A stretch of 64,000 nt of DNA, from positions 3,532,001-3,596,000 of the forward strand of contig NZ_CP102845.1 of the NCBI RefSeq assembly GCF_013307435.2, given 5' to 3'. Shown piece by piece: positions 7,737-15,992 of the stretch; positions within the stretch are counted from its first letter, which is position 1, and each line of letters starts with the position of its first letter. This DNA comes from Microvirga terrae (GTDB lineage Bacteria; Pseudomonadota; Alphaproteobacteria; Rhizobiales; Beijerinckiaceae). The notes under the pieces are model-generated. The model did not search any database. It saw nothing but the letters and a program-made list of their open reading frames with translations, and had not been told where the DNA came from. The translations under genes were made by a program, and so were the position numbers.

Positions 7737-8968
7737 CACCACTTTCCATCAACGCGGAGCGACTGCTCGGACGTCTGCGGGATCTCGGGCAGATCGGTCG
7801 AGACGATGATGGCCGGCTTGTGCGGCTCGCCGCCTCCGATGCCGACAGAGCCGGCCGCGACGCCCTCGTCGCCTGGATCCGCGCCGCAGGATTGGAGGTC
7901 GTCGTCGACCGCATCGGCAACATCTTCGGGATCTGGAGCAACGACGCGAATGCGGAGCAGGCTCCCGCCCTGCTCGGTTCGCATATCGACACCGTCATCG
8001 ACGCGGGCATCTATGACGGTTGCTACGGCGTCCTGTCCGGGCTCGAAGTTATCGAAACCCTGAAGGCTGCCGGGTACGCCCCGACGCGGCCGATCGCGGT
8101 CGCCGCGTTCACGAACGAGGAAGGCGTGCGCTACGCGCCCGACATGATGGGCTCGCTCGTTCATGCGGGCGGCCTCTCCGTCGACGAAGCGCTGGCGACG
8201 ATCGGCACCGACGGTACTGTTCTCGGGGCCGAGCTGGAGCGGATCGGCTATGCCGGCACCGAGGAGCCCGGCTTCCTCAGGCCGTACGCCTATGTCGAGC
8301 TGCACATCGAACAGGCATCCGTTCTGGAACGCGAGGGCGTGTCCGTCGGCGCGGTCGAGAACCTCCAGGGCATCTCCTGGCAGCGCATCACCATCGAGGG
8401 CGAGGCCAACCATGCCGGAACGACGCCGATGGCGATGCGCCGGGACGCAGGCCACGCGGCGGCGTGCGTGGTCACATTTCTGCGCGATCGGGCCCTCAAC
8501 GCGAACTCGCCCACCGTCGCGACGGTGGGCTGCATGAGCTTCGAGCCGAATGCGATCAACGTCATTCCCTCCCGCGCCATCTTCACGGTCGACCTGCGCG
8601 ATCCCGACGGGGAGCGGCTCCGGACCGAGGAAGCCGCTCTTGCCGACTACCTGAAGGAGTTGGCCGCCTCCGAAGAGGTCACGATTGCGGTGGACAGGTT
8701 GGCGCGGTTCGAGCCCGTGACCTTCGATCGGAACATCGTAGCCCTGATCGAGGGTGCTGCCCGGGAACGCGGTCTGGCCGTGAAGCGCATGACATCGGGC
8801 GCCGGCCACGACGCCCAGATGATCGCCCGGATCGCGCCGGCGGCGATGATCTTCGTGCCGAGCATCGGCGGCATCAGTCACAATCCCCGCGAGCACACCC
8901 CGGACGCCGATCTCGTCGCGGGCGCCAACATCCTGCTCGACGTGGTCGCCCGCCTCGCAGCCCGGTAA
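7733..8968 (+). CDS. M20-family Zn hydrolase, N-carbamoyl-L-amino-acid hydrolase / allantoate amidohydrolase type
   Basis: A 411-residue binuclear metal hydrolase of the hydantoinase/carbamoylase branch. Metal ligands are visible in LLGSHIDTV (His84, Asp86 context), DAGIYDGCYGVLSG (Asp95), TNEEGVRYAP (Glu129-130), YVELHIEQ (His191) and ISHNPREHTPD near the C-terminus; GEANHAGTTPM marks the dimerisation and substrate lid. Family enzymes remove carbamoyl groups from N-carbamoyl amino acids or open allantoate. Start is GTG at 7733, overlapping the dpaL stop. Placed between dpaL and an M20D hydrolase, a natural role would be to strip ureido groups from a diaminopropionate derivative; this is inferred. 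Confidence 0.85.
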   Translation: MTPLSINAERLLGRLRDLGQIGRDDDGRLVRLAASDADRAGRDALVAWIRAAGLEVVVDRIGNIFGIWSNDANAEQAPALLGSHIDTVIDAGIYDGCYGVLSGLEVIETLKAAGYAPTRPIAVAAFTNEEGVRYAPDMMGSLVHAGGLSVDEALATIGTDGTVLGAELERIGYAGTEEPGFLRPYAYVELHIEQASVLEREGVSVGAVENLQGISWQRITIEGEANHAGTTPMAMRRDAGHAAACVVTFLRDRALNANSPTVATVGCMSFEPNAINVIPSRAIFTVDLRDPDGERLRTEEAALADYLKELAASEEVTIAVDRLARFEPVTFDRNIVALIEGAARERGLAVKRMTSGAGHDAQMIARIAPAAMIFVPSIGGISHNPREHTPDADLVAGANILLDVVARLAAR

Positions 8969-8978
8969 GGAGAACCCC

Positions 8979-10139
8979 ATGGCCCTGGATCTGGATGCCC
9001 TCCAACGGGAGATGACCGCCTGGCGGCGTGACCTGCACGCTCATCCGGAATTCGGCTTCGAGGAAAAGCGAACGAGCGCCTTCGTGGCCGCGAAACTGCG
9101 CGAATTCGGTCTCGACGACGTCGCCGAGGGTATCGGCGGAACAGGTGTCGTCGGCACGCTGACGCGAGGCAGCGGCAATCGGGCGATCGCCCTTCGGGCC
9201 GATTTGGACGCGCTGCGCATCACGGAGCAGAACGCTTGCGACTATCGTTCCCAGAACCTCGGTATCATGCATGCCTGCGGCCATGACGGCCACACCGCCA
9301 TGCTGCTGGGGGCGGCGAAGCTCCTGGCCGAGGATGGCGGCTTCGACGGCACCGTGCGTTTCGTCTTCCAGCCCGCCGAGGAATGGGGCAAGGGAGCGCT
9401 CGCCATGCTGGCCGACGGATTGATGGAGCGGTTCCCGTTCGAGGAGATCTACGGTCTGCACAACATGCCGGGTCTGCCGGTCGGGCATTTCCAGACGCGC
9501 CCGGGGCCGATCATGTCGGCGGAGGACAATTTCGAGATCGTTCTCAAGGGCGTCGGCGGACATGCCGCCCGCCCGCACTGGGGCAGCGAGGTGCTGGTCG
9601 CCGCCTGCGCCACCGTCATGAACCTCCAGACCATCGTGTCGCGCCGCCTCAGCCCGACCGATGTCGGCGTCGTATCGGTGACCGAGCTCACCACGGACGG
9701 TACCCGCAATGCCCTGCCTGGGCTCGCACGCATCCTGGGCGACGCCCGCAGTTTCCGGCCCGAGATCAGCGCCGGGATCGAGAAGCAGATGCGCGTCATC
9801 GCGGAGGGTACGGCGCTGACCTACAACGTCGCCGCCGAGGTGACCTACACGCGTGAATTCGTGCCGACTCTGAACGATGCGGCCCTGGTGGACGAAGCCT
9901 TCGCGGCCGCGCGAACCGTGTTCGAACACGACCATGTCGCAACGGCGCGCGAGCCCATGACCGGCTCCGAGGACTTCGCCCGCTTCCTCGAACATGTGCC
10001 CGGATGCTTCGCCTTCATCGGCAACGGCGAGAGTTCCGCGCCCCTGCACAATCCGGCCTACGACTTCAACGACGAGGGGCTGCTCTTCGGCGCGCGTTTC
10101 CACGCTGCGATCGCCCGAAAGCGTCTCCCGTCGGCCTGA
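8979..10139 (+). CDS. M20D amidohydrolase (hippurate / N-acyl amino acid hydrolase family)
   Basis: A 386-residue enzyme with the hallmark RDLHAHPE (residues 17-24), metal-binding MHACGHDGHTAML (Cys100, His102), QPAEEW, and a C-terminal TGSEDFARFL motif. Members hydrolyse N-acyl amino acids such as hippurate or indole-acetyl conjugates. An AAGGAGA ribosome site lies a few bases before ATG 8979 and only 10 bases separate it from the preceding carbamoylase, so it is the third gene of the dpaL operon. The substrate is unknown; an N-acylated diaminopropionate or related amide would fit the operon. Confidence 0.87.
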   Translation: MALDLDALQREMTAWRRDLHAHPEFGFEEKRTSAFVAAKLREFGLDDVAEGIGGTGVVGTLTRGSGNRAIALRADLDALRITEQNACDYRSQNLGIMHACGHDGHTAMLLGAAKLLAEDGGFDGTVRFVFQPAEEWGKGALAMLADGLMERFPFEEIYGLHNMPGLPVGHFQTRPGPIMSAEDNFEIVLKGVGGHAARPHWGSEVLVAACATVMNLQTIVSRRLSPTDVGVVSVTELTTDGTRNALPGLARILGDARSFRPEISAGIEKQMRVIAEGTALTYNVAAEVTYTREFVPTLNDAALVDEAFAAARTVFEHDHVATAREPMTGSEDFARFLEHVPGCFAFIGNGESSAPLHNPAYDFNDEGLLFGARFHAAIARKRLPSA

Positions 10140-10197
10140 CGTGACCGAGCCGACACGATGTCGATGACGACGACCCGCTCGAACGAGCGATGCGGCC

Positions 10198-11388
10198 TCA
10201 CGGTGCCTCGAACAATGCGACGCCGTCGCGAGCGATGACCTTTCCGCCCTTCAGCACCATCCTGCGCGGACGGCGGCTGACGACGGCATCTGCCAGAGTC
10301 TCACCCTCGACGAGAACGAGATCGGCTCTGTCGCCGGTGTTGAGACCGTAATCGTCCAGGCCCATCATCCGCGCACCGCCATGGGTACATGTGTCGAGCG
10401 CCAGCGCCACCTCGTCGTCGCGCCGGAGATTGTTGCGCAAGCCCACGAGCACGGCGCGCTCCAGCATGTCCGGGTTGTTGTAGGGGCCCCAGGTATCGCG
10501 CACGCCGTCGGTGCCCGCCGCGACGACGATGCCCGCTTCCACCAGACGCTTGACCGCAGGGGCTGGTCTCGAGGCGGGCGCCGTGGTCAGGATGTGGATC
10601 CGAGCCTCGGCCAGGGCGTCGATCAGCGCCGCGACGTAGTCCTGATCGGCCATGCCGAGGCAGAAGGCGTGGCTGATCGTAACCTTCCCCTGCAGACCCA
10701 GCGCCTTCGTGCGCTCGATGATGAGCTCCATGGAAAACGCCCCCAGCTCCGCCGGTTCATGGAGATGGATGTCGACCGGCACGCCATGGCGCTCGGCGAG
10801 CCCGAACACGGCGTCGAGATGCCCCTTCGGGTCGCGGTCGATGGCTGCCGGATCGAGACCTCCGACCACTTGGGCGCCAAGCTGAAGGGCTCTGTCCATG
10901 AGTTCGACCGTGCCGGGCCGGATGAGCATGCCGCTCTGCGGGAATGCGACGAGTTCGATGTCGATCATGTCGCGGTAGCGCTCCCGCGTCTCGAGAACGC
11001 CTTCGATGCCCGCGACGCCAACCTCGGTGTCCACGTCGACGTGGGTCCGGATATGGGTCGTTCCGAGGGAGGCGGCGAGCACGGCCTGCCGGGCCGACTG
11101 GCGGGCCGGATCGATTCCGAGAACCCGACGTTGCATCCGCTCGTTCTCGATCTTGTCGATCAGGCGCGGTCCGACCTCGTTGCGGTACCAGCCCATCCCG
11201 AGGAGCGTCTTGTCCATGTGGGTATGAGCCTCCACGAGGCCCGGGATCATGATCGCCCCGCCCCCGTCCAGGGTCTCCGCGCCGCCCTCGACCTCTTGTC
11301 CGTAACCGGCAATCCGCCCCTCGCGGATCATCACCGAGGTCGCCTCTCCGCCCATCGGGCGCACGTTGCGGATCACCAGGGTATGCAT
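10198..11388 (-). CDS. Cytosine-deaminase-like amidohydrolase
   Basis: A 396-residue amidohydrolase superfamily member of the CodA branch. The metal-binding pair is in EAHTHMDKT (His55, His57), followed by VDIHLHEP (about 205-212), a SHAFCLG segment (about 238-244) and the catalytic aspartate in AAGTDGVRDTWG (about 300). The HTHMDKT plus DTWGPYNN signature is typical of cytosine, isocytosine and creatinine deaminase-like proteins. It is divergent from the GntR regulator gene, and a palindromic operator candidate lies between. GAGG six bases before the ATG supports the start. Exact substrate unknown. Confidence 0.8.
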   Translation of the reverse strand: MHTLVIRNVRPMGGEATSVMIREGRIAGYGQEVEGGAETLDGGGAIMIPGLVEAHTHMDKTLLGMGWYRNEVGPRLIDKIENERMQRRVLGIDPARQSARQAVLAASLGTTHIRTHVDVDTEVGVAGIEGVLETRERYRDMIDIELVAFPQSGMLIRPGTVELMDRALQLGAQVVGGLDPAAIDRDPKGHLDAVFGLAERHGVPVDIHLHEPAELGAFSMELIIERTKALGLQGKVTISHAFCLGMADQDYVAALIDALAEARIHILTTAPASRPAPAVKRLVEAGIVVAAGTDGVRDTWGPYNNPDMLERAVLVGLRNNLRRDDEVALALDTCTHGGARMMGLDDYGLNTGDRADLVLVEGETLADAVVSRRPRRMVLKGGKVIARDGVALFEAP

Positions 11389-11455
11389 CAGCAGCCTCGC
11401 TTCTTACGTCTGTTTCCATCCGGCATTGGCCAAGGGCCTTGCCGGTTCGTCTACT

Positions 11456-11477
11456 TTGTATACAATGTTGAATACAG
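11456..11477. promoter_or_regulatory. Candidate GntR operator, TTGTATACAA plus degenerate second copy
   Basis: TTGTATACAA (11456-11465) is a perfect 10-base palindrome; TTGAATACAG follows at 11468-11477 with 8 of 10 matches, one helical turn away. The site lies in the divergent gap between the cytosine-deaminase-like gene and the FCD-type GntR gene. The same word recurs at 12409 and 12431, upstream of the importer operon, which supports a shared regulator. Confidence 0.6.
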
Positions 11478-11564
11478 AATGCCAACAAAAACTCCTCTTC
11501 CTGCGCGGGGAGTTTTGTGGAACATAGTTCGTCCTTAGTCCTTCGAGTTGCCCAGCACGCCGTC

Positions 11565-12272
11565 ATGAACGCACCGGTCAGAAAGCCAAAATCAGCCACC
11601 GGCACCCGAAGCGAGTCCGTCTATGCCGGGCTTCGCCGCGCGATCATCGAGCAGGCCCTGATGCCGGGCGACAAGCTGACCGAGGATCTGATCGGCGACC
11701 GGTTCGGCGTCAGCCGGACGATCGTCAGAACCGCCCTGGCCCGCCTCCATGCCGAGGGTCTCGTCGACATGCAGCCGAACAAGGGGGCTACCATCGCTCA
11801 GCCGAGCCTGTCGGAAGCCCACGACGTCTTCGAGGCGAGAATGTGCCTTGAGCGTCAAGTTCTTGTTCGGCTTGCGAAAAAGGTGACGGATCAGGATATC
11901 GAGCAATTGCAGCAGCATGTGGCGCTCGAGGCCAAGGCCAATGCGCATGACGGCCCCGCGGCAATCCGTCTGGCGGGAGAGTTCCACATTCTGCTGGCCT
12001 CCCTCTCCGGCAACGGCGTCCTTGCGCGCTATGTGGACGAAGTGGTGTCGCGCTGCTCGCTGATCCTAGCCCTCTACGGCAGGCCGCATTCCTCGGATTG
12101 CTCCATCAACGAGCACCAGCAGATCATCGACGCGCTCCGGACGGGCAACAGCCAGGCTGCTGCCGATGCGATGGAGCACCATCTCAAGGCGGTGACCGAC
12201 AGGGCGCTGCTGTCCTCGAACTCCGACCGGCACCGCGACATCCGGTCCATTCTGGACCGCTACGCGTCCTGA
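11565..12272 (+). CDS. GntR family transcriptional regulator, FadR/FCD type
   Basis: A 235-residue regulator: winged helix-turn-helix (about residues 17-78, with DRFGVSRTIVRTALARL as recognition helix) and an FCD effector domain whose metal-binding histidines are visible in GEFHILLASL, NEHQQIIDAL and MEHHLKAV. An earlier ATG at 11517 would add 16 residues; the one at 11565 fits the family better. It sits between a divergent amidohydrolase and a downstream importer/aminohydrolase operon and probably controls both through TTGTATNCAA sites. The effector is likely a carboxylated or amino-acid-like pathway intermediate. Confidence 0.88.
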   Translation: MNAPVRKPKSATGTRSESVYAGLRRAIIEQALMPGDKLTEDLIGDRFGVSRTIVRTALARLHAEGLVDMQPNKGATIAQPSLSEAHDVFEARMCLERQVLVRLAKKVTDQDIEQLQQHVALEAKANAHDGPAAIRLAGEFHILLASLSGNGVLARYVDEVVSRCSLILALYGRPHSSDCSINEHQQIIDALRTGNSQAAADAMEHHLKAVTDRALLSSNSDRHRDIRSILDRYAS

Positions 12273-12408
12273 CGTCGGCCTGCCGGTTCTCAGCCGATCC
12301 CATAGACATTGGAAAACCTTCGCCGCTTGGTCACTGAGCCGGGCCTGCCTGCATTTGCGCCTGCGGGTGGTGAATATTCGGTCAAGAGCAGAATTGACGC
12401 CCTCATTT

Positions 12409-12440
12409 TTGTATGCAAATTTCGACTCCATTGTATCCAA
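12409..12440. promoter_or_regulatory. Paired GntR operator candidates upstream of the oligopeptide-type importer
   Basis: TTGTATGCAA (12409-12418) and TTGTATCCAA (12431-12440) are spaced 22 bases apart, two helical turns, and each differs by one base from the palindrome at 11456. They lie 37-68 bases before the ATG at 12477, over or just downstream of the expected promoter, which would suit repression. Confidence 0.6.
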
Positions 12441-12476
12441 TAAAGAATCCATTCCAGAGGATCTGTGGAGGCCGAA

Positions 12477-14042
12477 ATGAACACCAGACTCGCTGCCAGC
12501 CTGACGATCGCCGGCGTCCTGATCGGGATGCCGGCAGAGGCCAAGACCCTGCGGTGGGCCTCGCCCACGGACATCACCACACTCGATCCCTACGCCCATA
12601 CGGAGAGCTTCACCACGAGCATGCTCCACCACGTCTTCGACCCGCTGGTGCGCCGCGGCCGCACGCTCGAGCTTGAACCGGCCCTGGCGGTAAGCTGGAA
12701 GACCGTGAAGCCGGACACCTGGCGCTTTGAGCTGCGCCGGAACGTGAAATTCCACAACGGGAACCCATTCACGGCGGACGACGTGGTGGCCTCGATCAGC
12801 CGCATCCTCGATCCCGGAGCCCGGGCCCGCGGCAACCTGGCGACCGTGGTCAGGGCGGAAAAGGTCGACGACTTCACGGTCGACATCGTCACGCAGGGAC
12901 CCTATCCGCTTCTCCTCAACGATCTCGCCGGCATCTACATCCTCGACAAGGAATGGATGGAGGCCAACGGCGCCCTGAAGCCCGGCAACATCGCGACCGG
13001 CGTCACGACGGCCGCATCGACCACCGCCGTCGGCACCGGGCCGTTCAAGGTGGAATCGTACAAGCCGGACGCTGGCACGACCTTCGTGGTCAACCCGGAC
13101 TGGTGGGACAAGCCCCAGCACAACCTCACCCGCATCGAGTTCAAGCCGGTGAAGTCGGACGCAACCCGAGTCGCGGCTCTCCTGTCGGGTGAACTCGACC
13201 TGATCGCCCCGGCGCCGCTCCAGGATCTCCAGCGGATCTCCGCATCTCCGGGCTTCAAGGTCATCGAGGAGCCGTCGCTCCGCCTGATCATGCTCTCGCT
13301 CAATGTCCGTCCCGAGCTGAAGGCCATGCCGGGCCAGAAGAACCCGCTGCTCGACGTCAAGGTGCGTCAGGCCATGTGGCATGCCATTGATCTCGAGACG
13401 ATCAAGAAGCGGGTTATGCGCGACAAGTCGCGGACGACCGGAACGCTCGTCGCACCGCCGGTCCCGGGCTACGCGAAGGAGAACGACGTGCCTCTGGCCT
13501 ATGACCAGGCCAAGGCCAAGCAGCTCCTGGCTGAAGCCGGTTATCCAAACGGTTTCAAGACCAAGCTGAACTGCCCGAACGACCGCTACATCAACGACGA
13601 GCAGACCTGCGTGGCGATTGCGTCCATGTGGGCGAAGGTCGGCATCCAGGCGGAACTCCAGACCGAGTCCCGCGCCACCTACTTCCCGCGCCAGGACCGC
13701 GGCGAGTTCGATGTTTCGATGGTGGGCTGGGCAACCTTGCCGCCCATGGACGGCTTCAGCGTGCTCTCGTCCCTGCTCACCGAGCAGAAGGACGGCTATG
13801 GCGGCTCCAACGCGGGCACCTACAGCAATCCCAAGATCGAGGAGCTGACCCGAAAGGCCGCCGTCGAGCTCGACGAGACCAAGCGCCGCGCCATGCTGGC
13901 CGAAGCGCTCAAGGTCGCACGGGACACAGTGGCCTACATCCCGCTCCACCAGCAGCCGCTGGCCTGGGCGGTCCGCGACGGCGTCGACGTTCCGCAGTTC
14001 CCGGACGAGTACGTCCGCCTGTGGTTCGCGACGGTCAAGTGA
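12477..14042 (+). CDS. Oligopeptide-type ABC transporter substrate-binding protein (SBP_bac_5)
   Basis: A 521-residue periplasmic protein with a signal peptide (residues 1-22, ending AEA) and a DppA/OppA-type fold: SPTDITTLDPYAHTES at the start of the mature chain, VKFHNGNPFTADDVVASI around 95-112, and the WHAIDLETIKKRV segment further on. The ATG at 12477 is chosen because GTGGAGG precedes it; an in-frame GTG at 12465 lies inside that site. First gene of an importer operon that runs through both permeases and the fused ATPase. Relatives bind peptides, nickel, opines or glutathione; given the aminohydrolases behind it, a ureide or cyclic amide ligand is possible. Confidence 0.88.
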   Translation: MNTRLAASLTIAGVLIGMPAEAKTLRWASPTDITTLDPYAHTESFTTSMLHHVFDPLVRRGRTLELEPALAVSWKTVKPDTWRFELRRNVKFHNGNPFTADDVVASISRILDPGARARGNLATVVRAEKVDDFTVDIVTQGPYPLLLNDLAGIYILDKEWMEANGALKPGNIATGVTTAASTTAVGTGPFKVESYKPDAGTTFVVNPDWWDKPQHNLTRIEFKPVKSDATRVAALLSGELDLIAPAPLQDLQRISASPGFKVIEEPSLRLIMLSLNVRPELKAMPGQKNPLLDVKVRQAMWHAIDLETIKKRVMRDKSRTTGTLVAPPVPGYAKENDVPLAYDQAKAKQLLAEAGYPNGFKTKLNCPNDRYINDEQTCVAIASMWAKVGIQAELQTESRATYFPRQDRGEFDVSMVGWATLPPMDGFSVLSSLLTEQKDGYGGSNAGTYSNPKIEELTRKAAVELDETKRRAMLAEALKVARDTVAYIPLHQQPLAWAVRDGVDVPQFPDEYVRLWFATVK

Positions 14043-14109
14043 ACCCGCAAGTCAACCCTTTGGAGACGCGCGGCTCGCCTGATCCGGGCGGGCCGCCGGG
14101 GAAGCACCC

Positions 14110-15081
14110 ATGTTCAAAGTCCTCATCTCCCGGCTGGGTCAGGCAGCCCTCGTGATGCTCGTCGTGTCGGCGGTGTCGTTCGTGATGTTCCGCTATGTGG
14201 GCGATCCCGTTGCGACCATGTCGCGCGAGAACGCCTCCGTGGAGGAGAAGGCGGAGCTCCGGCGCTCCCTCGGCCTCGATCAGCCGCTGGTCGTCCAGTA
14301 CGGCCGCTTTCTCGGCCGAACCCTGAGCGGCGACCTGGGCATCAGCTACCGCAATCAACGTCCGGTCACCCAGCTCATTGCCGAGAGGCTTCCCGCGACG
14401 CTGGAGCTGGTGCTGGTCGCGACGGTCCTGTCGCTTGCCCTCGGCATCCCGCTCGGGGTGCTCTGTGCCCTCAGGCCGAACGGCGTTGCCGCGCGGCTCG
14501 TGCAGGCCCTTTCGCTCATCGGGATCTCGACGCCGACCTTCGTGACCGGCATCGTGCTCATTCTGGTCTTCGCCGTGTCTCTGGGCTGGCTGCCCTCCTT
14601 CGGACGCGGCCAGGTGGTCGATCTCGGCTGGTGGTCGACAGGCTTTCTCACGGCAAGCGGCCTCAAGTCTCTTCTGCTCCCCGGTATCACGCTTGCTCTG
14701 TATCAGCTCACTCTCATCATGCGGCTGGTGCGGGCCGAGATGATCGACGTGCTGTCCAGCGACTACATCCGCTTCGCGAAAGCCCGGGGATTGCCTACAC
14801 GATACATTCACTTCCGGCTCGCCCTCCGGAACGCCCTCATGCCCGTCATCACGGTGACGGGCTTGCAGATAGGCTCGCTCATCGCCTTCGCCATCGTGAC
14901 CGAGACGGTCTTCCAATGGCCGGGGATGGGCCTCCTGTTCATCCAGGCTGTGAGTTTCGTCGATATCCCGGTCATGGCCGCCTACCTGCTGTTCGTCGGC
15001 CTGCTCTTCGTCCTCATCAACGCCGTCGTCGATATCCTCTACGCGGTGGTCGATCCCCGCCTGCGCGCGAGGTCCGCATGA
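14110..15081 (+). CDS. Oligopeptide-type ABC transporter permease (DppB family)
   Basis: A 323-residue inner-membrane protein with about six membrane segments and the DppB-type start (VLISRLGQAALVMLVVSAVSF). The ATPase-docking loop is YIRFAKARGLPTRYIHFRLA near 219-238. Its stop overlaps the next start (ATGA), so it is coupled to the DppC-type partner. Confidence 0.9.
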   Translation: MFKVLISRLGQAALVMLVVSAVSFVMFRYVGDPVATMSRENASVEEKAELRRSLGLDQPLVVQYGRFLGRTLSGDLGISYRNQRPVTQLIAERLPATLELVLVATVLSLALGIPLGVLCALRPNGVAARLVQALSLIGISTPTFVTGIVLILVFAVSLGWLPSFGRGQVVDLGWWSTGFLTASGLKSLLLPGITLALYQLTLIMRLVRAEMIDVLSSDYIRFAKARGLPTRYIHFRLALRNALMPVITVTGLQIGSLIAFAIVTETVFQWPGMGLLFIQAVSFVDIPVMAAYLLFVGLLFVLINAVVDILYAVVDPRLRARSA

Positions 15082-15992
15082 AAACGCTCGCTTCCACTCC
15101 CGGCCTGTTCCTTCGATTGGGCGCTCCGATCTCGGTCATCGTCGCTGCAATCCTCGCCCTGCTCATTATCGCGTGCGCGCTGCTGGCATCCTGGATCGCC
15201 CCTTACGATCCCACCGATCTGGCTTCCTTCGAGCTGATCAATGCCGAACTGCCTCCCGCCTTCGTGACCGACGGGGATCCGCGCTTCCTCCTCGGCACCG
15301 ACAATCAGGGGCGCGACCTCCTCTCCGCCATGCTCTACGGTGCGCGCGTGTCCATCGCCATCGGCGGCGGCGCGGTCCTGCTGGCGGCCACGCTCGGGGT
15401 CACGCTGGGCCTTCTCGCCGGCTATTACGGCGGCAAGGTCGATGCCCTGATCATGCGGATCGGCGACGTGATCCTGAGCTTTCCCACGATCCTGCTGGCC
15501 CTTCTCGTCAGCGGCATCGCGCGGGCGATCTTCCCGGGCGCGGCGACAGCCGAATGGGCGCCCCTCATCCTGATCTGCGCCATCGCCATTCATGAATGGG
15601 TGCAATATGCCCGGACCGTCCGGGCCGCCACCATGGTGGAGACGGCGAAGGACTACGTGCGCGCCGCAAAGGTCATTGGCCTGCCGCCGCGGCGGATCAT
15701 GCTGCGGCATATCCTGCCGAACGTGATGAGCTCGGTCCTCGTCATCTCCACGATCAATCTCGCGGCCGCCGTGCTCACCGAGGCGACCCTTTCGTTCCTC
15801 GGTGTCGGCATGCCTCCCACCTATCCGTCGCTCGGCACCCTCATCCGGATCGGCAACGAGTTCGTGTTCTCGGGCATCTGGTGGATCGCCATGTTCCCGG
15901 CGCTTGCCCTCGTGATCCTGGTTCTTGCCGTCAACATCGTCGGCGACTGGCTCCGCGACCGCTTCAATCCCAAGTTGAGGGTCAAACGATGA
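15078..15992 (+). CDS. Oligopeptide-type ABC transporter permease (DppC family)
   Basis: A 304-residue inner-membrane protein with a cytoplasmic N-terminus, one membrane segment, the extracytoplasmic FLLGTDNQGRDLLSAMLYG motif of DppC-type permeases (about 73-91) and five more segments. The docking loop is YVRAAKVIGLPPRRIMLRHI. Start and stop both overlap neighbouring genes by ATGA, so the two permeases and the ATPase are tightly coupled. Confidence 0.9.
   Translation: MKTLASTPGLFLRLGAPISVIVAAILALLIIACALLASWIAPYDPTDLASFELINAELPPAFVTDGDPRFLLGTDNQGRDLLSAMLYGARVSIAIGGGAVLLAATLGVTLGLLAGYYGGKVDALIMRIGDVILSFPTILLALLVSGIARAIFPGAATAEWAPLILICAIAIHEWVQYARTVRAATMVETAKDYVRAAKVIGLPPRRIMLRHILPNVMSSVLVISTINLAAAVLTEATLSFLGVGMPPTYPSLGTLIRIGNEFVFSGIWWIAMFPALALVILVLAVNIVGDWLRDRFNPKLRVKR

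Noticed and set aside
12066..13949. 627-codon open frame on the minus strand across the GntR and importer genes
   Set aside because: It crosses two well-supported genes on the other strand and has the composition of an antisense shadow.
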